A stretch of DNA of 10,516 nucleotides from an uncultured Clostridia bacterium (GTDB taxonomy: Bacteria; Bacillota; Clostridia; Oscillospirales; Ruminococcaceae): positions 1-10,516 of the forward strand of contig CANEHP010000071.1 of NCBI GenBank assembly GCA_947427325.1, written 5' to 3'. A model generated the notes under the pieces. That model ran no database searches. It saw only the letters and a program-made list of their open reading frames with translations, and was not told the origin of the DNA. Made by a program: the position numbers and the translations under genes. Shown here piece by piece: positions 1-6,373 of this stretch; position 1 is the stretch's first letter; each line of letters begins with the position of its first letter.

Positions 1-55
1 ATTGCGAAAATCAGACCGCAAAGATTGTCTACTTTCAGTCAAGAATTAGTATAAA
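1..55. repeat. End of a foldback (MITE-like) repeat, cut by the window edge
   Basis: These 55 bases are the exact reverse complement of 6370-6424, the left arm of the complete foldback element at 6374-6530. The outer terminus, ending in GAATTAGTA, lies at about base 51, so the rest of this copy lies upstream of the window. The two copies are in opposite orientation. No transposase is encoded here, so if the element moved it needed an enzyme supplied in trans; that is inference. Confidence 0.8.
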
Positions 56-61
56 CTTTGC

Positions 62-90
62 TTTACAAAATTTTCTTCTTATGGTATACT
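62..90 (+). promoter_or_regulatory. Sigma-A type promoter upstream of the GNAT-TrmB unit
   Basis: The -35 box TTTACA (62-67) is followed by a 17-base spacer and the -10 box TATACT (85-90). A TG one base upstream of the -10 makes it an extended -10 promoter. Transcription would start near base 97 and leave a leader of about 185 bases before the GNAT start codon. The -10 also lies inside the small palindrome TGGTATA-CT-TATACCA (82-97), so an operator is possible. Confidence 0.55.
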
Positions 91-260
91 TATACCAATT
101 CTTAATCATCTTACATACACTTTGCAAAAATCCTGCATTTATTGCTTCGTCAGTCTGCCCTGCTGTATCGCATACAGCTGCGGCAGCCTTCCTTGCACTA
201 AACGCAGCCTTTTTGCAAATTTGCCTGCAATCTGCAATCCGATTAAAAAAAGTATTATTT
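91..260. repeat. Repeat-like leader region, possibly a diverged foldback element
   Basis: This stretch has no convincing gene. It starts with TATACCAATTCTT, close to the terminus TATACTAATTCTT of the foldback element at 6374-6530, and shares with it a CTTTGC block about 30 bases further in. It contains a perfect hairpin GCTGTAT-CGC-ATACAGC (162-178), the palindrome GCAAATTTGC (215-224), and an imperfect direct repeat that begins TTTGCAAA at 121 and 213. The right border is not clear. It may be a decayed relative of the foldback element or a structured leader; the alignment is by eye and weak. Confidence 0.3.
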
Positions 261-282
261 CATCAAAACACAAGGAGCGAAT

Positions 283-756
283 ATGCTGCAATTATATATA
301 CCGAAATATGAAGATTTATTTTTTCGTCAAAAGCTGATGGGTGATCCCAAAACAATGTCCTATAACAAAAAATGGGGCGGAGCAATCGATTTTCCAAAGG
401 AAGCCTGGCGGGACTGGTTCGATTGGTGGTTGGTAAATCACGAGAACAAGCGGTTTTACAGATACTTGCAGGAAACCGAAACTAATGGGTTTGTGGGTGA
501 GATCGCTTATCATTATGATGAGGAACGGGCGGTTTACATAGCGGATGTTATCGTTCTTGCAGAATATCGCAGAAAGGGCTATGGAAAAGAGGGCTTAAGG
601 CTTTTGTGCGATGCTGCAAAGGAAAACGGCGTTAAAATTCTGTATGACGATATAGCCGCAGACAATCCTGCAATAGCTTTATTTTTAAAGCTCGGGTTTT
701 CGGAGGAATACCGCACGGAGGATTATATTATGTTAAAAAAGAGCTTATCCGATTAG
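283..756 (+). CDS. GNAT family N-acetyltransferase
   Basis: The product is a 157-residue GCN5-related acetyltransferase, which moves an acetyl group from acetyl-CoA to an amine; the substrate cannot be read from the sequence. The acetyl-CoA-binding motif A is visible as VIVLAEYRRKGYGKEG (residues 89-104), with the R-x-x-G-x-G loop RRKGYG. Motif B follows as NPAIALFLKLGF (128-139). The first 60 residues are rich in aromatic residues (several Trp between 31 and 49) and probably form the acceptor side of the fold. The length fits a single-domain GNAT. ATG 283 is chosen because AAGGAG (272-277) sits five bases upstream. It lies 18 bases before the TrmB-like gene and is probably co-transcribed with it from the promoter at 62-90. 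Acetylation of a small molecule, peptide or protein are all possible. Confidence 0.9.
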   Translation: MLQLYIPKYEDLFFRQKLMGDPKTMSYNKKWGGAIDFPKEAWRDWFDWWLVNHENKRFYRYLQETETNGFVGEIAYHYDEERAVYIADVIVLAEYRRKGYGKEGLRLLCDAAKENGVKILYDDIAADNPAIALFLKLGFSEEYRTEDYIMLKKSLSD

Positions 757-774
757 AACAAGAAGGTTTTTACT

Positions 775-1452
775 ATGAGAATGAGAAAGAAAAAGCATTT
801 AAAAGAGCGTTGGCAGCAATGCGAAAATGTGTTTTTGGGCTGGCTGCCCGATTATATATCAGATCATAGAGATCAAGATGAATTGGCGGAAAATTTTGAC
901 TGTGCAAAGATATTCGGAAATAATAATCCAATCCGCTTGGAAATAGGCTGTGGAAAGGGAAAGTTTATTCAGCAGCTTGCAGAAGAAAATCCGAATACAA
1001 ATTTTATTGCATTAGACCAAACTGCCAACGTGCTTGTTACAGCTATGGAAAGAACGGAAAAAAGCGGCATAAAAAATCTTAAATATTATGCCGGAAAAGC
1101 GGAATATTTGGAGAAAATTCTGCCTCAAAAATCGGTTGAGCTGATTTATCTCAACTTCAGCTGCCCATATCCAAAGGAGCGATACGCTAAACACCGTTTA
1201 ACTCACCCCTTATTTTTGAACATTTATCAAAATTTGCTTACAGACAGCGGATATATCAAGCAAAAAACCGATAACAAGCGCCTTTTTGAGTTTTCCATAG
1301 AAAGCTTTTCACAAATGGGCTGGATTATGCAAAATGTTTCTCTCGATTTACATAACAGCAATATTGAGGGGAATATTATTACAGAGTATGAACAAAAATT
1401 CACCGAAATGGGAGTGCCGATTTTTTATTTGGAAGCTTTTAGGAAAATCTAA
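775..1452 (+). CDS. trmB: Divergent TrmB-type tRNA (guanine-N7)-methyltransferase
   Basis: The product is a 225-residue class I SAM-dependent methyltransferase of the TrmB family, whose members make m7G46 in the variable loop of tRNA. Family features are the basic start MRMRKKK, SAM motif I EIGCGKGKF (56-64), NPNTNF (72-77), IYLNFS (124-129), RLT (141-143), KTDN (164-167), DLH (191-193) and TEYEQKF (203-209). Length and start fit the family; AGAAGG (761-766) lies eight bases before the ATG. The odd part is the catalytic segment, normally SDPWPK-x-RH-x-KRR. Here it reads SCPYPKERYAKHR, so the Asp is Cys130, the His is Tyr137 and one Arg is His140. The usual DA pair after motif II is KA (108-109). 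It may have altered activity or be a paralogue beside a normal trmB elsewhere. The gene symbol marks the family, not proven function. Confidence 0.8.
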   Translation: MRMRKKKHLKERWQQCENVFLGWLPDYISDHRDQDELAENFDCAKIFGNNNPIRLEIGCGKGKFIQQLAEENPNTNFIALDQTANVLVTAMERTEKSGIKNLKYYAGKAEYLEKILPQKSVELIYLNFSCPYPKERYAKHRLTHPLFLNIYQNLLTDSGYIKQKTDNKRLFEFSIESFSQMGWIMQNVSLDLHNSNIEGNIITEYEQKFTEMGVPIFYLEAFRKI

Positions 1453-1486
1453 TGCTATTTTCAGCTAAAATGCGGATAAAAAGGTA

Positions 1487-1515
1487 TTTACATTTTTGGT
1501 AAAATGTGCTAAAAT
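1487..1515 (+). promoter_or_regulatory. Sigma-A promoter of the LEA-like gene, with an internal palindrome
   Basis: The -35 box TTTACA (1487-1492) and -10 box TAAAAT (1510-1515) are 17 bases apart, close to consensus. Transcription would begin near 1522, about 60 bases before the start codon. The spacer carries a perfect inverted repeat, ACATTTT-TGGT-AAAATGT (1490-1507), which overlaps the end of the -35 box. It could be a repressor site, or the stem of a weak terminator for the trmB-like gene, though no T-run follows it. Confidence 0.65.
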
Positions 1516-1581
1516 ACAAGGTAACAATAAAGGCGGAAGCAGATAGGTTTCGCTTGAAAACAACTATAAAGGAGAAAAACT

Positions 1582-2229
1582 ATGAAAGCATTAACAGCAT
1601 TGTTGGCATTGGCGGGCACAGCGGGAATCGGCTATTTGGTTTATAAAAAAATGAACGATAAAAAAGAAGATATTGAAGCTTATACTGAATATACGGAAAG
1701 AGAAGAGCCGCACAAGACGGGCGGCAAGGTTCACAGAGCTTCTATGTATGCGGTAGGCACTATTAAGACCACTGCCGATAAAATTTCCGAGGGAATTAAG
1801 CAGGTTAAGTCTGAGGATATGGTGGAAAAGGGAGAAAAAACCGTTGAGCAGATTAAGGAAAGCTCCGCAGCTATCAAGGAGCGGGTAAAGGAAAGCGCAG
1901 ATAATGTTAAGGAAGGCTTAAGGAGCAGCAAGGGAAATATTAAAGATAATATAAAGGATACCACGGGAAATATTAAAGATGAGTTAAAGGATACCACCGA
2001 CAATATTAAGGATGAAATAAAGGACGCTGCGGGTAATATTAAGGGCGAAATTAACGAGATAAAAAATCTTGTCGCATCTATCAACGGTAAATCAGATGAA
2101 ACCGAAAATGAATATGACGACATTGACGAGGATTTATCTGTTTCCGACAGTATTCCCGAAGCGGAGAGCGTAAACCTTGACGAGGACGCTAATTTGTTTG
2201 AAGAAATTGAGATTGTGGATCAGCTTTAA
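1582..2229 (+). CDS. Membrane-anchored LEA-like / YtxH-like repeat protein
   Basis: The product is 215 residues and was not recognised as a named protein. Residues 3-21 form one hydrophobic, Gly/Ala-rich segment, a membrane anchor or uncleaved signal. A charged, strongly helical region follows. Residues 85-161 can be read as seven 11-residue units, the last four nearly identical in style (pattern GNIKDxIKDTT). Eleven-residue, Lys/Asp-rich amphipathic repeats are typical of group 3 LEA proteins, and an anchor plus such a helix also resembles the YtxH general-stress family. The tail (170-215) is very acidic and has almost no Lys. There is no Cys. AAAGGAG (1568-1574) seven bases upstream supports the start. 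It is a single-gene unit with its own promoter and converges on the 2403-4004 gene. A role in envelope or desiccation stress is inference from composition only. Confidence 0.75.
   Translation: MKALTALLALAGTAGIGYLVYKKMNDKKEDIEAYTEYTEREEPHKTGGKVHRASMYAVGTIKTTADKISEGIKQVKSEDMVEKGEKTVEQIKESSAAIKERVKESADNVKEGLRSSKGNIKDNIKDTTGNIKDELKDTTDNIKDEIKDAAGNIKGEINEIKNLVASINGKSDETENEYDDIDEDLSVSDSIPEAESVNLDEDANLFEEIEIVDQL
1900..2064 (+). repeat. Five in-frame 33-bp tandem repeats within the LEA-like gene
   Basis: Five 33-base units encode residues 107-161 in 11-residue steps: DNVKEGLRSSK, GNIKDNIKDTT, GNIKDELKDTT, DNIKDEIKDAA and GNIKGEINEIK. Units two and three share most bases, which points to recent duplication; the outer units have drifted. 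Two looser units (residues 85-106) precede them. A change in copy number would keep the reading frame. Confidence 0.8.
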
Positions 2230-2258
2230 GCTTTTTTACTAAATTTGTTTCGCCGCAC

Positions 2259-2310
2259 CTTCGGCAAAAGCCGAAGAACTTGAATTGCGGATAAAGTACG
2301 CAATTCAAGT
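2259..2310. repeat. Two adjacent perfect hairpins
   Basis: Hairpin one is CTTCGGC-AAAA-GCCGAAG (2259-2276). Hairpin two, one base later, has a 12-bp stem, ACTTGAATTGCG paired with CGCAATTCAAGT (2278-2289 with 2299-2310), and a nine-base loop. Neither is followed by a T-run, so they are not ordinary terminators. A similar short TTCGGC/GCCGAA hairpin abuts a long AT-rich hairpin at 6544-6591 in the opposite orientation, which suggests a small repeat family. Confidence 0.6.
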
Positions 2311-2328
2311 GATTATCGAAATAAATAC

Positions 2329-2370
2329 AGCTGCGCACCTCCGTTTAAAAATCGGCAGAGGTGCGCAGTT
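2329..2370. terminator. Likely bidirectional terminator between convergent genes
   Basis: An 11-bp GC-rich stem, CTGCGCACCTC paired with GAGGTGCGCAG (2331-2341 with 2358-2368), sits between the convergent genes ending at 2229 and 2403. AT-rich sequence flanks both sides, but the T-runs are interrupted, so termination strength is uncertain. Confidence 0.5.
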
Positions 2371-2402
2371 ATATTTGATAATATTGCTATTTTATATGCA
2401 GT

Positions 2403-4004
2403 TTAGTCATCAAGCATATTAAATTTATAATTTAACAAATCGCCCAAATCTCCATAACCCGTAAAAGGATTTATATACTCAAAAATGTCTTTCATAAATT
2501 CGTTTAATTTTTCGTTTCCGTTAACGCTGCCATCATTTCCCATAACTGCAAGGCTGCTGTCGGGAAGCTGAGGTTCGTCCTTGTATTCCAGGACGGAAGG
2601 CTCAGCTTTAATTGTTAAGGTGAAAATATTCGGAACGGTTATAACTGCATTTTTTGTACTTTCTTCAGCTTTAAGCTCAAGGCTTGCATTAAAGGCAGGG
2701 CTGTTTTTTATTGAAAGCTCGGCTTTTCCTTGGAAAAGAGTATTGCTGACGGCAAAATCCTTATATGATAAGGCTGCTTCATAATTCATCACCTTAATTT
2801 CCGCAGTTCCGTTATGAATATCATTTTTTTCGGTATCTTCATTTAGTATGCTGAATAAATATTTGTCATTTTTGCTTGAAGAAATAAATTTAACACTGCC
2901 GTTTTCGGTGGGAATATTATAAAACTCAACGCCATATGTCATATCCTTATCCTCAATATCAATACTTCTTCCGATTATCTCTTTGTTCTTAAGATAAACT
3001 GTCATATCCAAGGTCCAAGGAAATTCCTCTCCGTTTTCGGCTTTATCCAATGCATCAAAGTTAATATAACCGTCAATGGCGTCCTTTAGCTCTTCCTTAT
3101 TCTTACAGCCAAAGGTATCGCAAAGAAGCTTAACCGCATCTTCACTTTCAAGCAGATTATTGTAAAACGCCTTAAAGATCTTTGCAATCTGCTGTGAGTT
3201 AAGATGAATTTCTGCCTTGTCGGCAGTGTAGGTTTTAATGCCCGCCTCAAGCGCTTGATTTTCTTCCACAGTCACATTGCCGATAAGCTCAAAATATGTA
3301 TCGGAGGTTTTTTCTGTTACCTCTCCGAAAACTCTAATAAACTCGGAGGCGTCCGCAACGGTATTTACGGTTTCGTTTGCATCTGCTTTTAAGTATATAT
3401 CGGATATTTTCGGAAAGCCAAGCAGCGCATATTTTTTTACATTGTTAAACCAATATTCGCCGCTTAAATCAATATCTCCCATTTTAAAGGAAGATGTGCA
3501 GAAAATATTTCCGTCTTTGACGGCTGCCTCGGATATAAAATCAATATCGGATATATCGGGAATGCTGCCAATCAAGTTGGATAAGGAACTTTTAAAGTTA
3601 ACAGAAAGCTTTTGCGGGTTAGGATTTTTCTCCTGTTCTTCCACAGACGAAAGCGCGGCGCTGAAAAGATTTTCAAAATATTTCTTTTCCGATTTTTTGT
3701 AATCCGTTTTGTTAAAAAAAAGAACAAAAAGAACTACAGCCGCAATTATTACCGCTAAAACGGGAATAATGACAGCTAAAGGATTAAATCTCTTTTTTAC
3801 GGCAGTTAATTCTGCGGCATAAACAGGCGATTGATATTCTTCAAAAAAGGGATCGGATGTAGGCGTATTTTGAATATCGGAATTTATTTGCGCAGCCTGC
3901 TGAAAAGGAGCTTGATCGAGGCTTTCGCTTTTAGTATTTTGAAAATTATTGTCAGACGTATTACTTAAAGCGGATTGATTTTCGTTAATTTGATTTTGAT
4001 CCAT
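2403..4004 (-). CDS. Type II membrane protein of unknown function with large extracellular domain
   Basis: The product has 533 residues and was not recognised. Residues 1-70 are Gln/Asn/Ser/Asp-rich, look disordered and contain no Cys, so there is no zinc ribbon. A KKR cluster (70-72) then precedes one membrane helix (about 75-97), giving a cytoplasmic N-terminus and about 435 residues outside. The outer part begins with a charged linker (98-130) followed by alternating strand-like and helical segments, with Cys only at 169, 295 and 300. The architecture resembles DUF6583-like or other lipoprotein-like surface proteins of Ruminococcaceae, but I cannot assign a family. The start is supported by GGAAAGGA six bases upstream (4011-4018 on the plus strand) and a strong promoter at 4080-4108. 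It is a monocistronic unit, divergent from the flavoprotein gene. No enzymatic motif was seen. Confidence 0.85.
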   Translation of the reverse strand: MDQNQINENQSALSNTSDNNFQNTKSESLDQAPFQQAAQINSDIQNTPTSDPFFEEYQSPVYAAELTAVKKRFNPLAVIIPVLAVIIAAVVLFVLFFNKTDYKKSEKKYFENLFSAALSSVEEQEKNPNPQKLSVNFKSSLSNLIGSIPDISDIDFISEAAVKDGNIFCTSSFKMGDIDLSGEYWFNNVKKYALLGFPKISDIYLKADANETVNTVADASEFIRVFGEVTEKTSDTYFELIGNVTVEENQALEAGIKTYTADKAEIHLNSQQIAKIFKAFYNNLLESEDAVKLLCDTFGCKNKEELKDAIDGYINFDALDKAENGEEFPWTLDMTVYLKNKEIIGRSIDIEDKDMTYGVEFYNIPTENGSVKFISSSKNDKYLFSILNEDTEKNDIHNGTAEIKVMNYEAALSYKDFAVSNTLFQGKAELSIKNSPAFNASLELKAEESTKNAVITVPNIFTLTIKAEPSVLEYKDEPQLPDSSLAVMGNDGSVNGNEKLNEFMKDIFEYINPFTGYGDLGDLLNYKFNMLDD

Positions 4005-4079
4005 TTGGTTTCCTTTCCGGCTATATCTTAGTCATAAATCATAGATTTTAAATAACGTTTTTTGCCTTTATTTTTTTTA

Positions 4080-4108
4080 ATTATATCACTCAAAAAACAA
4101 ATAATCAA
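4080..4108 (-). promoter_or_regulatory. Sigma-A promoter of the type II membrane protein gene
   Basis: Read on the minus strand, the -35 box TTGATT (4103-4108) and a perfect -10 box TATAAT (4080-4085) are separated by 17 bases. Transcription would start near 4073, leaving a leader of about 70 bases before the ATG at 4004. Confidence 0.75.
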
Positions 4109-4112
4109 GTCC

Positions 4113-4144
4113 TTGCATTATATTTCCTTTTATGATAATATAAT
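4113..4144 (+). promoter_or_regulatory. Weak candidate promoter for the flavoprotein gene
   Basis: TTGCAT (4113-4118) lies upstream of GATAATATAAT (4134-4144). Spacing is 15 bases to GATAAT or 20 to TATAAT, neither ideal. It would make a divergent pair with the minus-strand promoter at 4080-4108. Confidence 0.3.
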
Positions 4145-4156
4145 ATACAGAATACA

Positions 4157-4205
4157 GGCAGCACCGCACTAAAGCCCCTGTGGCTTTGTAGGATATGGCG
4201 CTGCC
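4157..4205 (+). promoter_or_regulatory. Structured leader (nested hairpin) before the flavoprotein gene
   Basis: GGCAGC (4157-4162) can pair with GCTGCC (4200-4205), enclosing a second stem AAAGCC-CCTGT-GGCTTT (4171-4187). The structure lies between the candidate promoter and the ribosome site. No known riboswitch class was recognised; it may be a cis-regulatory leader or a small repeat. Confidence 0.35.
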
Positions 4206-4218
4206 GAAAAATGAAAGC

Positions 4219-4223
4219 GAGGA
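4219..4223 (+). promoter_or_regulatory. Ribosome binding site that decides the flavoprotein start
   Basis: GAGGA ends seven bases before ATG 4231. The upstream in-frame ATG at 4195 has no such site, lies within the leader hairpin and would add 12 residues not typical of the family, so 4231 is preferred. Confidence 0.65.
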
Positions 4224-4230
4224 CATTTTT

Positions 4231-4848
4231 ATGAAGGTAATAGCAATAAACGGAAGTCCGAGAAAAAACGGGAATACATATACCGCTATAAAGCGTGTTT
4301 GCGATGTTTTGGAAAAAGAGGGAATTGAAACGGAAATAATTCAGGTGGGAGACAAAGCTTTTGGCGGCTGCCGTGCTTGCGGAGCTTGTGCAAAATTAGG
4401 AAAATGCGCTTTTGGCGATAAGGACGGACTTAATGAAACAGGGGAAAAAATGTCAAACGCAGACGGCATAATAATAGGCTCTCCCGTATATTACGCAGAT
4501 ATAAACGGCGGCTTAAAATGCTTTTTGGACAGGGTTTTCTACTGCTACGGCAAAAACTTCCGCTTTAAGCCCGGTGCATCGGTGGTAGCTCTCAGAAGAG
4601 GAGGAGCTATACACGCTTATCACAGTATCAATAACTATTTCGGCATTACCGAGATGATACAGGTGCCTTCAATATACTGGAACGACGTTCATGGAAGAGC
4701 GGCAGGGGAATGCGTGCAGGATGAAGAGGCAATGCAGATGATGGAAGCCTTGGGACAGAATATGGCTTATTTGCTTAAAATGAAAGCGGAAAGCAAGGTT
4801 GAGCCTCCGCAGAAGCTTAATAAGGTTATGTTTAATTATATAAGATAA
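4231..4848 (+). CDS. Flavodoxin-fold NAD(P)H-dependent oxidoreductase with Fe-S-type Cys cluster
   Basis: The product has 205 residues and belongs to the NADPH-dependent FMN reductase / iron-sulfur flavoprotein group. The start, MKVIAINGSPRKNGNT, is the typical beta strand plus FMN-phosphate loop (GSPRKNGNT, 8-16). Four Cys follow in the spacing C-x2-C-x2-C-x5-C (Cys47, 50, 53, 59), the compact motif known from archaeal Isf, which binds a 4Fe-4S cluster. GSPVYYADINGGLKCFLDR (83-101) is the second flavin-contact segment. The role is probably cytoplasmic electron transfer or reduction of a quinone, nitro compound or O2; the substrate is unknown. It is followed by its own terminator and looks monocistronic. 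An in-frame ATG at 4195 was set aside. Confidence 0.85.
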   Translation: MKVIAINGSPRKNGNTYTAIKRVCDVLEKEGIETEIIQVGDKAFGGCRACGACAKLGKCAFGDKDGLNETGEKMSNADGIIIGSPVYYADINGGLKCFLDRVFYCYGKNFRFKPGASVVALRRGGAIHAYHSINNYFGITEMIQVPSIYWNDVHGRAAGECVQDEEAMQMMEALGQNMAYLLKMKAESKVEPPQKLNKVMFNYIR

Positions 4849-4880
4849 TGTATGATAAAGTATCAACAGATTGTAAATGT

Positions 4881-4919
4881 AAAAAACGTCGGGCTTTTAA
4901 CACAAGCTTGACGTTTTTT
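4881..4919 (+). terminator. Rho-independent terminator after the flavoprotein gene
   Basis: AAAAAACGTC (4881-4890) pairs with GACGTTTTTT (4910-4919), and GGCTT/AAGCT can extend the stem inward. A T-rich run follows. It lies 32 bases after the flavoprotein stop and insulates it from the symporter gene. Confidence 0.8.
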
Positions 4920-5001
4920 ATTCTCTTTTTAACCCTTCAAGCATATAATCAAAGGACAAACCGAAAAGTTAATCCTTATTGCTCTGATAAAGGAGAAGCA
5001 A

Positions 5002-6357
5002 ATGCTTAACTGGCTAAATGACAACATAATCTGGGGCGCTCCCATGCTTATCATATATCTTTTGGCGGGAGCTGTTTTTTCCGTAAAGCTGAAATTCGGG
5101 CAGATAACAAGGCTTGGGGAGGTTTTTAAAAGAACGCTTTTCAGCAAGGAAAAGGGAAAGACCGACAATAAAAACCTTTCGCCGCTTCAAACTCTCACCT
5201 CTGCATTAGCCACTACCTTAGGCACGGGAAATATAGTGGCGGTAGGCTCTGCGGTGGCAATAGGCGGTGCGGGGGCTGTTTTTTGGATGCTTGTGTCCGC
5301 CTTTTTGGGAATGGCTACCTGTTACGGCGAAAATGTTTTGGGTATGAAATACAGACAGCGAAGAGAGGACGGAAGCTGGTTCGGCGGAGCGTTTCACTAT
5401 ATATCCGCCGCCTTCGGCTCTGTTAAAGCGGGGAAGCTGTATGCATTTTTCTGTCTTGCGGCAAGCATAGGCATAGGAAATATGACGCAAATAAACGCAA
5501 TGTCCGGATCACTTAACAGCGCATTCGGAATACCGACCTTTGTAAGCGGTTTAGTGGCGGCCGTGCTGCTTTTATGGCTGATTTTCGGCGGAGTAAAGCT
5601 GTTCGGCAGAGTGACGGAAAAGGTGATTCCCATAATTTCCCTAATATATGTACTAGGCTGTTTTGGGGTAATTTTTATAAACATTTCAAATCTTCCGCAA
5701 GCGTTTTTAAGAATTTTCAAGGAAGCCTTTGATTTCAGAGCGGTAAGCGGCGGCTTTTTCGGTTCGGCAATGATGGCGGGAATGAGCTGGGGAGTAAGGA
5801 GGGGTATTTTTTCCAACGAAGCGGGACTTGGCAGCAGTGTAATGTTAAACTCGGCAACATCCTCCGAGGATGAGGAAAAGCAGGGGCTGTGGGCAATGCT
5901 TCAGGTGTTTTTCGATACTATAGTTATGTGTACCTTGACGGCGGTTACTCTGCTTGTAACGGGAGCGGACAAAATAGCCGAGGACGGAATTTCAAATGCG
6001 GTTTATGCCTTTCAGTGCGTTTTCGGTGACTTTTCCTCGGGATTTGTTGCAATAGCCATAACTGTTTTTGCCGTTACCACGGCGGCCGGCTGGTCGGTTT
6101 ACGGCTCAAATTCCTTGGAGTATTTGACAGGAGGAAAGGGAAAATCCGTATTTTTGGTTATTTTTGCTGCTGCAACCGTTGTGGGGGCGACTATGAAAAT
6201 AGAGCTTGTGTGGCAGCTTTCGGATTTGCTGAACGGACTTATGGCAATACCAAATCTTCCCGCTATGCTTATTCTGTCAAGAGAAGTAAGGGATTTTCAC
6301 CGTGTTAATTCCGCAAAGTCTTTTATAAGAAAAAAGCATATTTTTGGTCAGTTTTAA
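5002..6357 (+). CDS. Alanine/glycine:cation symporter (AGCS family)
   Basis: The product has 451 residues, the normal length for AGCS transporters, which take up Ala or Gly with Na+ or H+ across the cytoplasmic membrane. Family signatures are SPLQTLTSALATTLGTGNI (60-78) followed by GGAGAVFWM (88-96), and RRGIFSNEAGLGSS (266-279). The C-terminal DLLNGLMAIPNL block is also present, so it is not truncated. About ten hydrophobic segments are visible. The usual GGPMYY motif reads GGAFHY (128-133), a modest divergence that may affect substrate preference. AAAGGAG (4989-4995) is six bases before the start. Upstream, TATAAT at 4944-4949 is a possible -10 but no good -35 was found. No glycine riboswitch is present, although such genes often have one. 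The foldback element begins shortly after the stop codon. Confidence 0.93.
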   Translation: MLNWLNDNIIWGAPMLIIYLLAGAVFSVKLKFGQITRLGEVFKRTLFSKEKGKTDNKNLSPLQTLTSALATTLGTGNIVAVGSAVAIGGAGAVFWMLVSAFLGMATCYGENVLGMKYRQRREDGSWFGGAFHYISAAFGSVKAGKLYAFFCLAASIGIGNMTQINAMSGSLNSAFGIPTFVSGLVAAVLLLWLIFGGVKLFGRVTEKVIPIISLIYVLGCFGVIFINISNLPQAFLRIFKEAFDFRAVSGGFFGSAMMAGMSWGVRRGIFSNEAGLGSSVMLNSATSSEDEEKQGLWAMLQVFFDTIVMCTLTAVTLLVTGADKIAEDGISNAVYAFQCVFGDFSSGFVAIAITVFAVTTAAGWSVYGSNSLEYLTGGKGKSVFLVIFAAATVVGATMKIELVWQLSDLLNGLMAIPNLPAMLILSREVRDFHRVNSAKSFIRKKHIFGQF

Positions 6358-6373
6358 TCTTGTGCAGGCTTTA

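Noticed and set aside
81..311. Two short plus-strand ORFs (76 and 71 codons) before the GNAT gene
   Set aside because: They have no ribosome site, overlap each other and the GNAT start, lie in repeat-like sequence, and have low-complexity Ala/Cys-rich products.
1731..2123. 130-codon minus-strand ORF
   Set aside because: It is the antisense shadow of the 11-residue repeats; its Ser/Leu/Ile repeats mirror the LEA-like gene.
3277..3702. 141-codon plus-strand ORF inside the type II membrane protein gene
   Set aside because: It is antisense to a long, well-started gene and has no ribosome site or recognisable domain.
4195..4230. Earlier ATG start for the flavoprotein
   Set aside because: It lacks a ribosome site and lies in the leader hairpin; the family normally starts MK-x-I-x-x-INGSPR, matching ATG 4231.
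4849..5001. Glycine riboswitch before the symporter
   Set aside because: AGCS genes often carry one, but this short gap holds a terminator and a ribosome site and shows none of the conserved glycine aptamer segments.
5397..5816. 139-codon minus-strand ORF inside the symporter gene
   Set aside because: It overlaps conserved AGCS motifs on the other strand and is Pro-rich without a domain.
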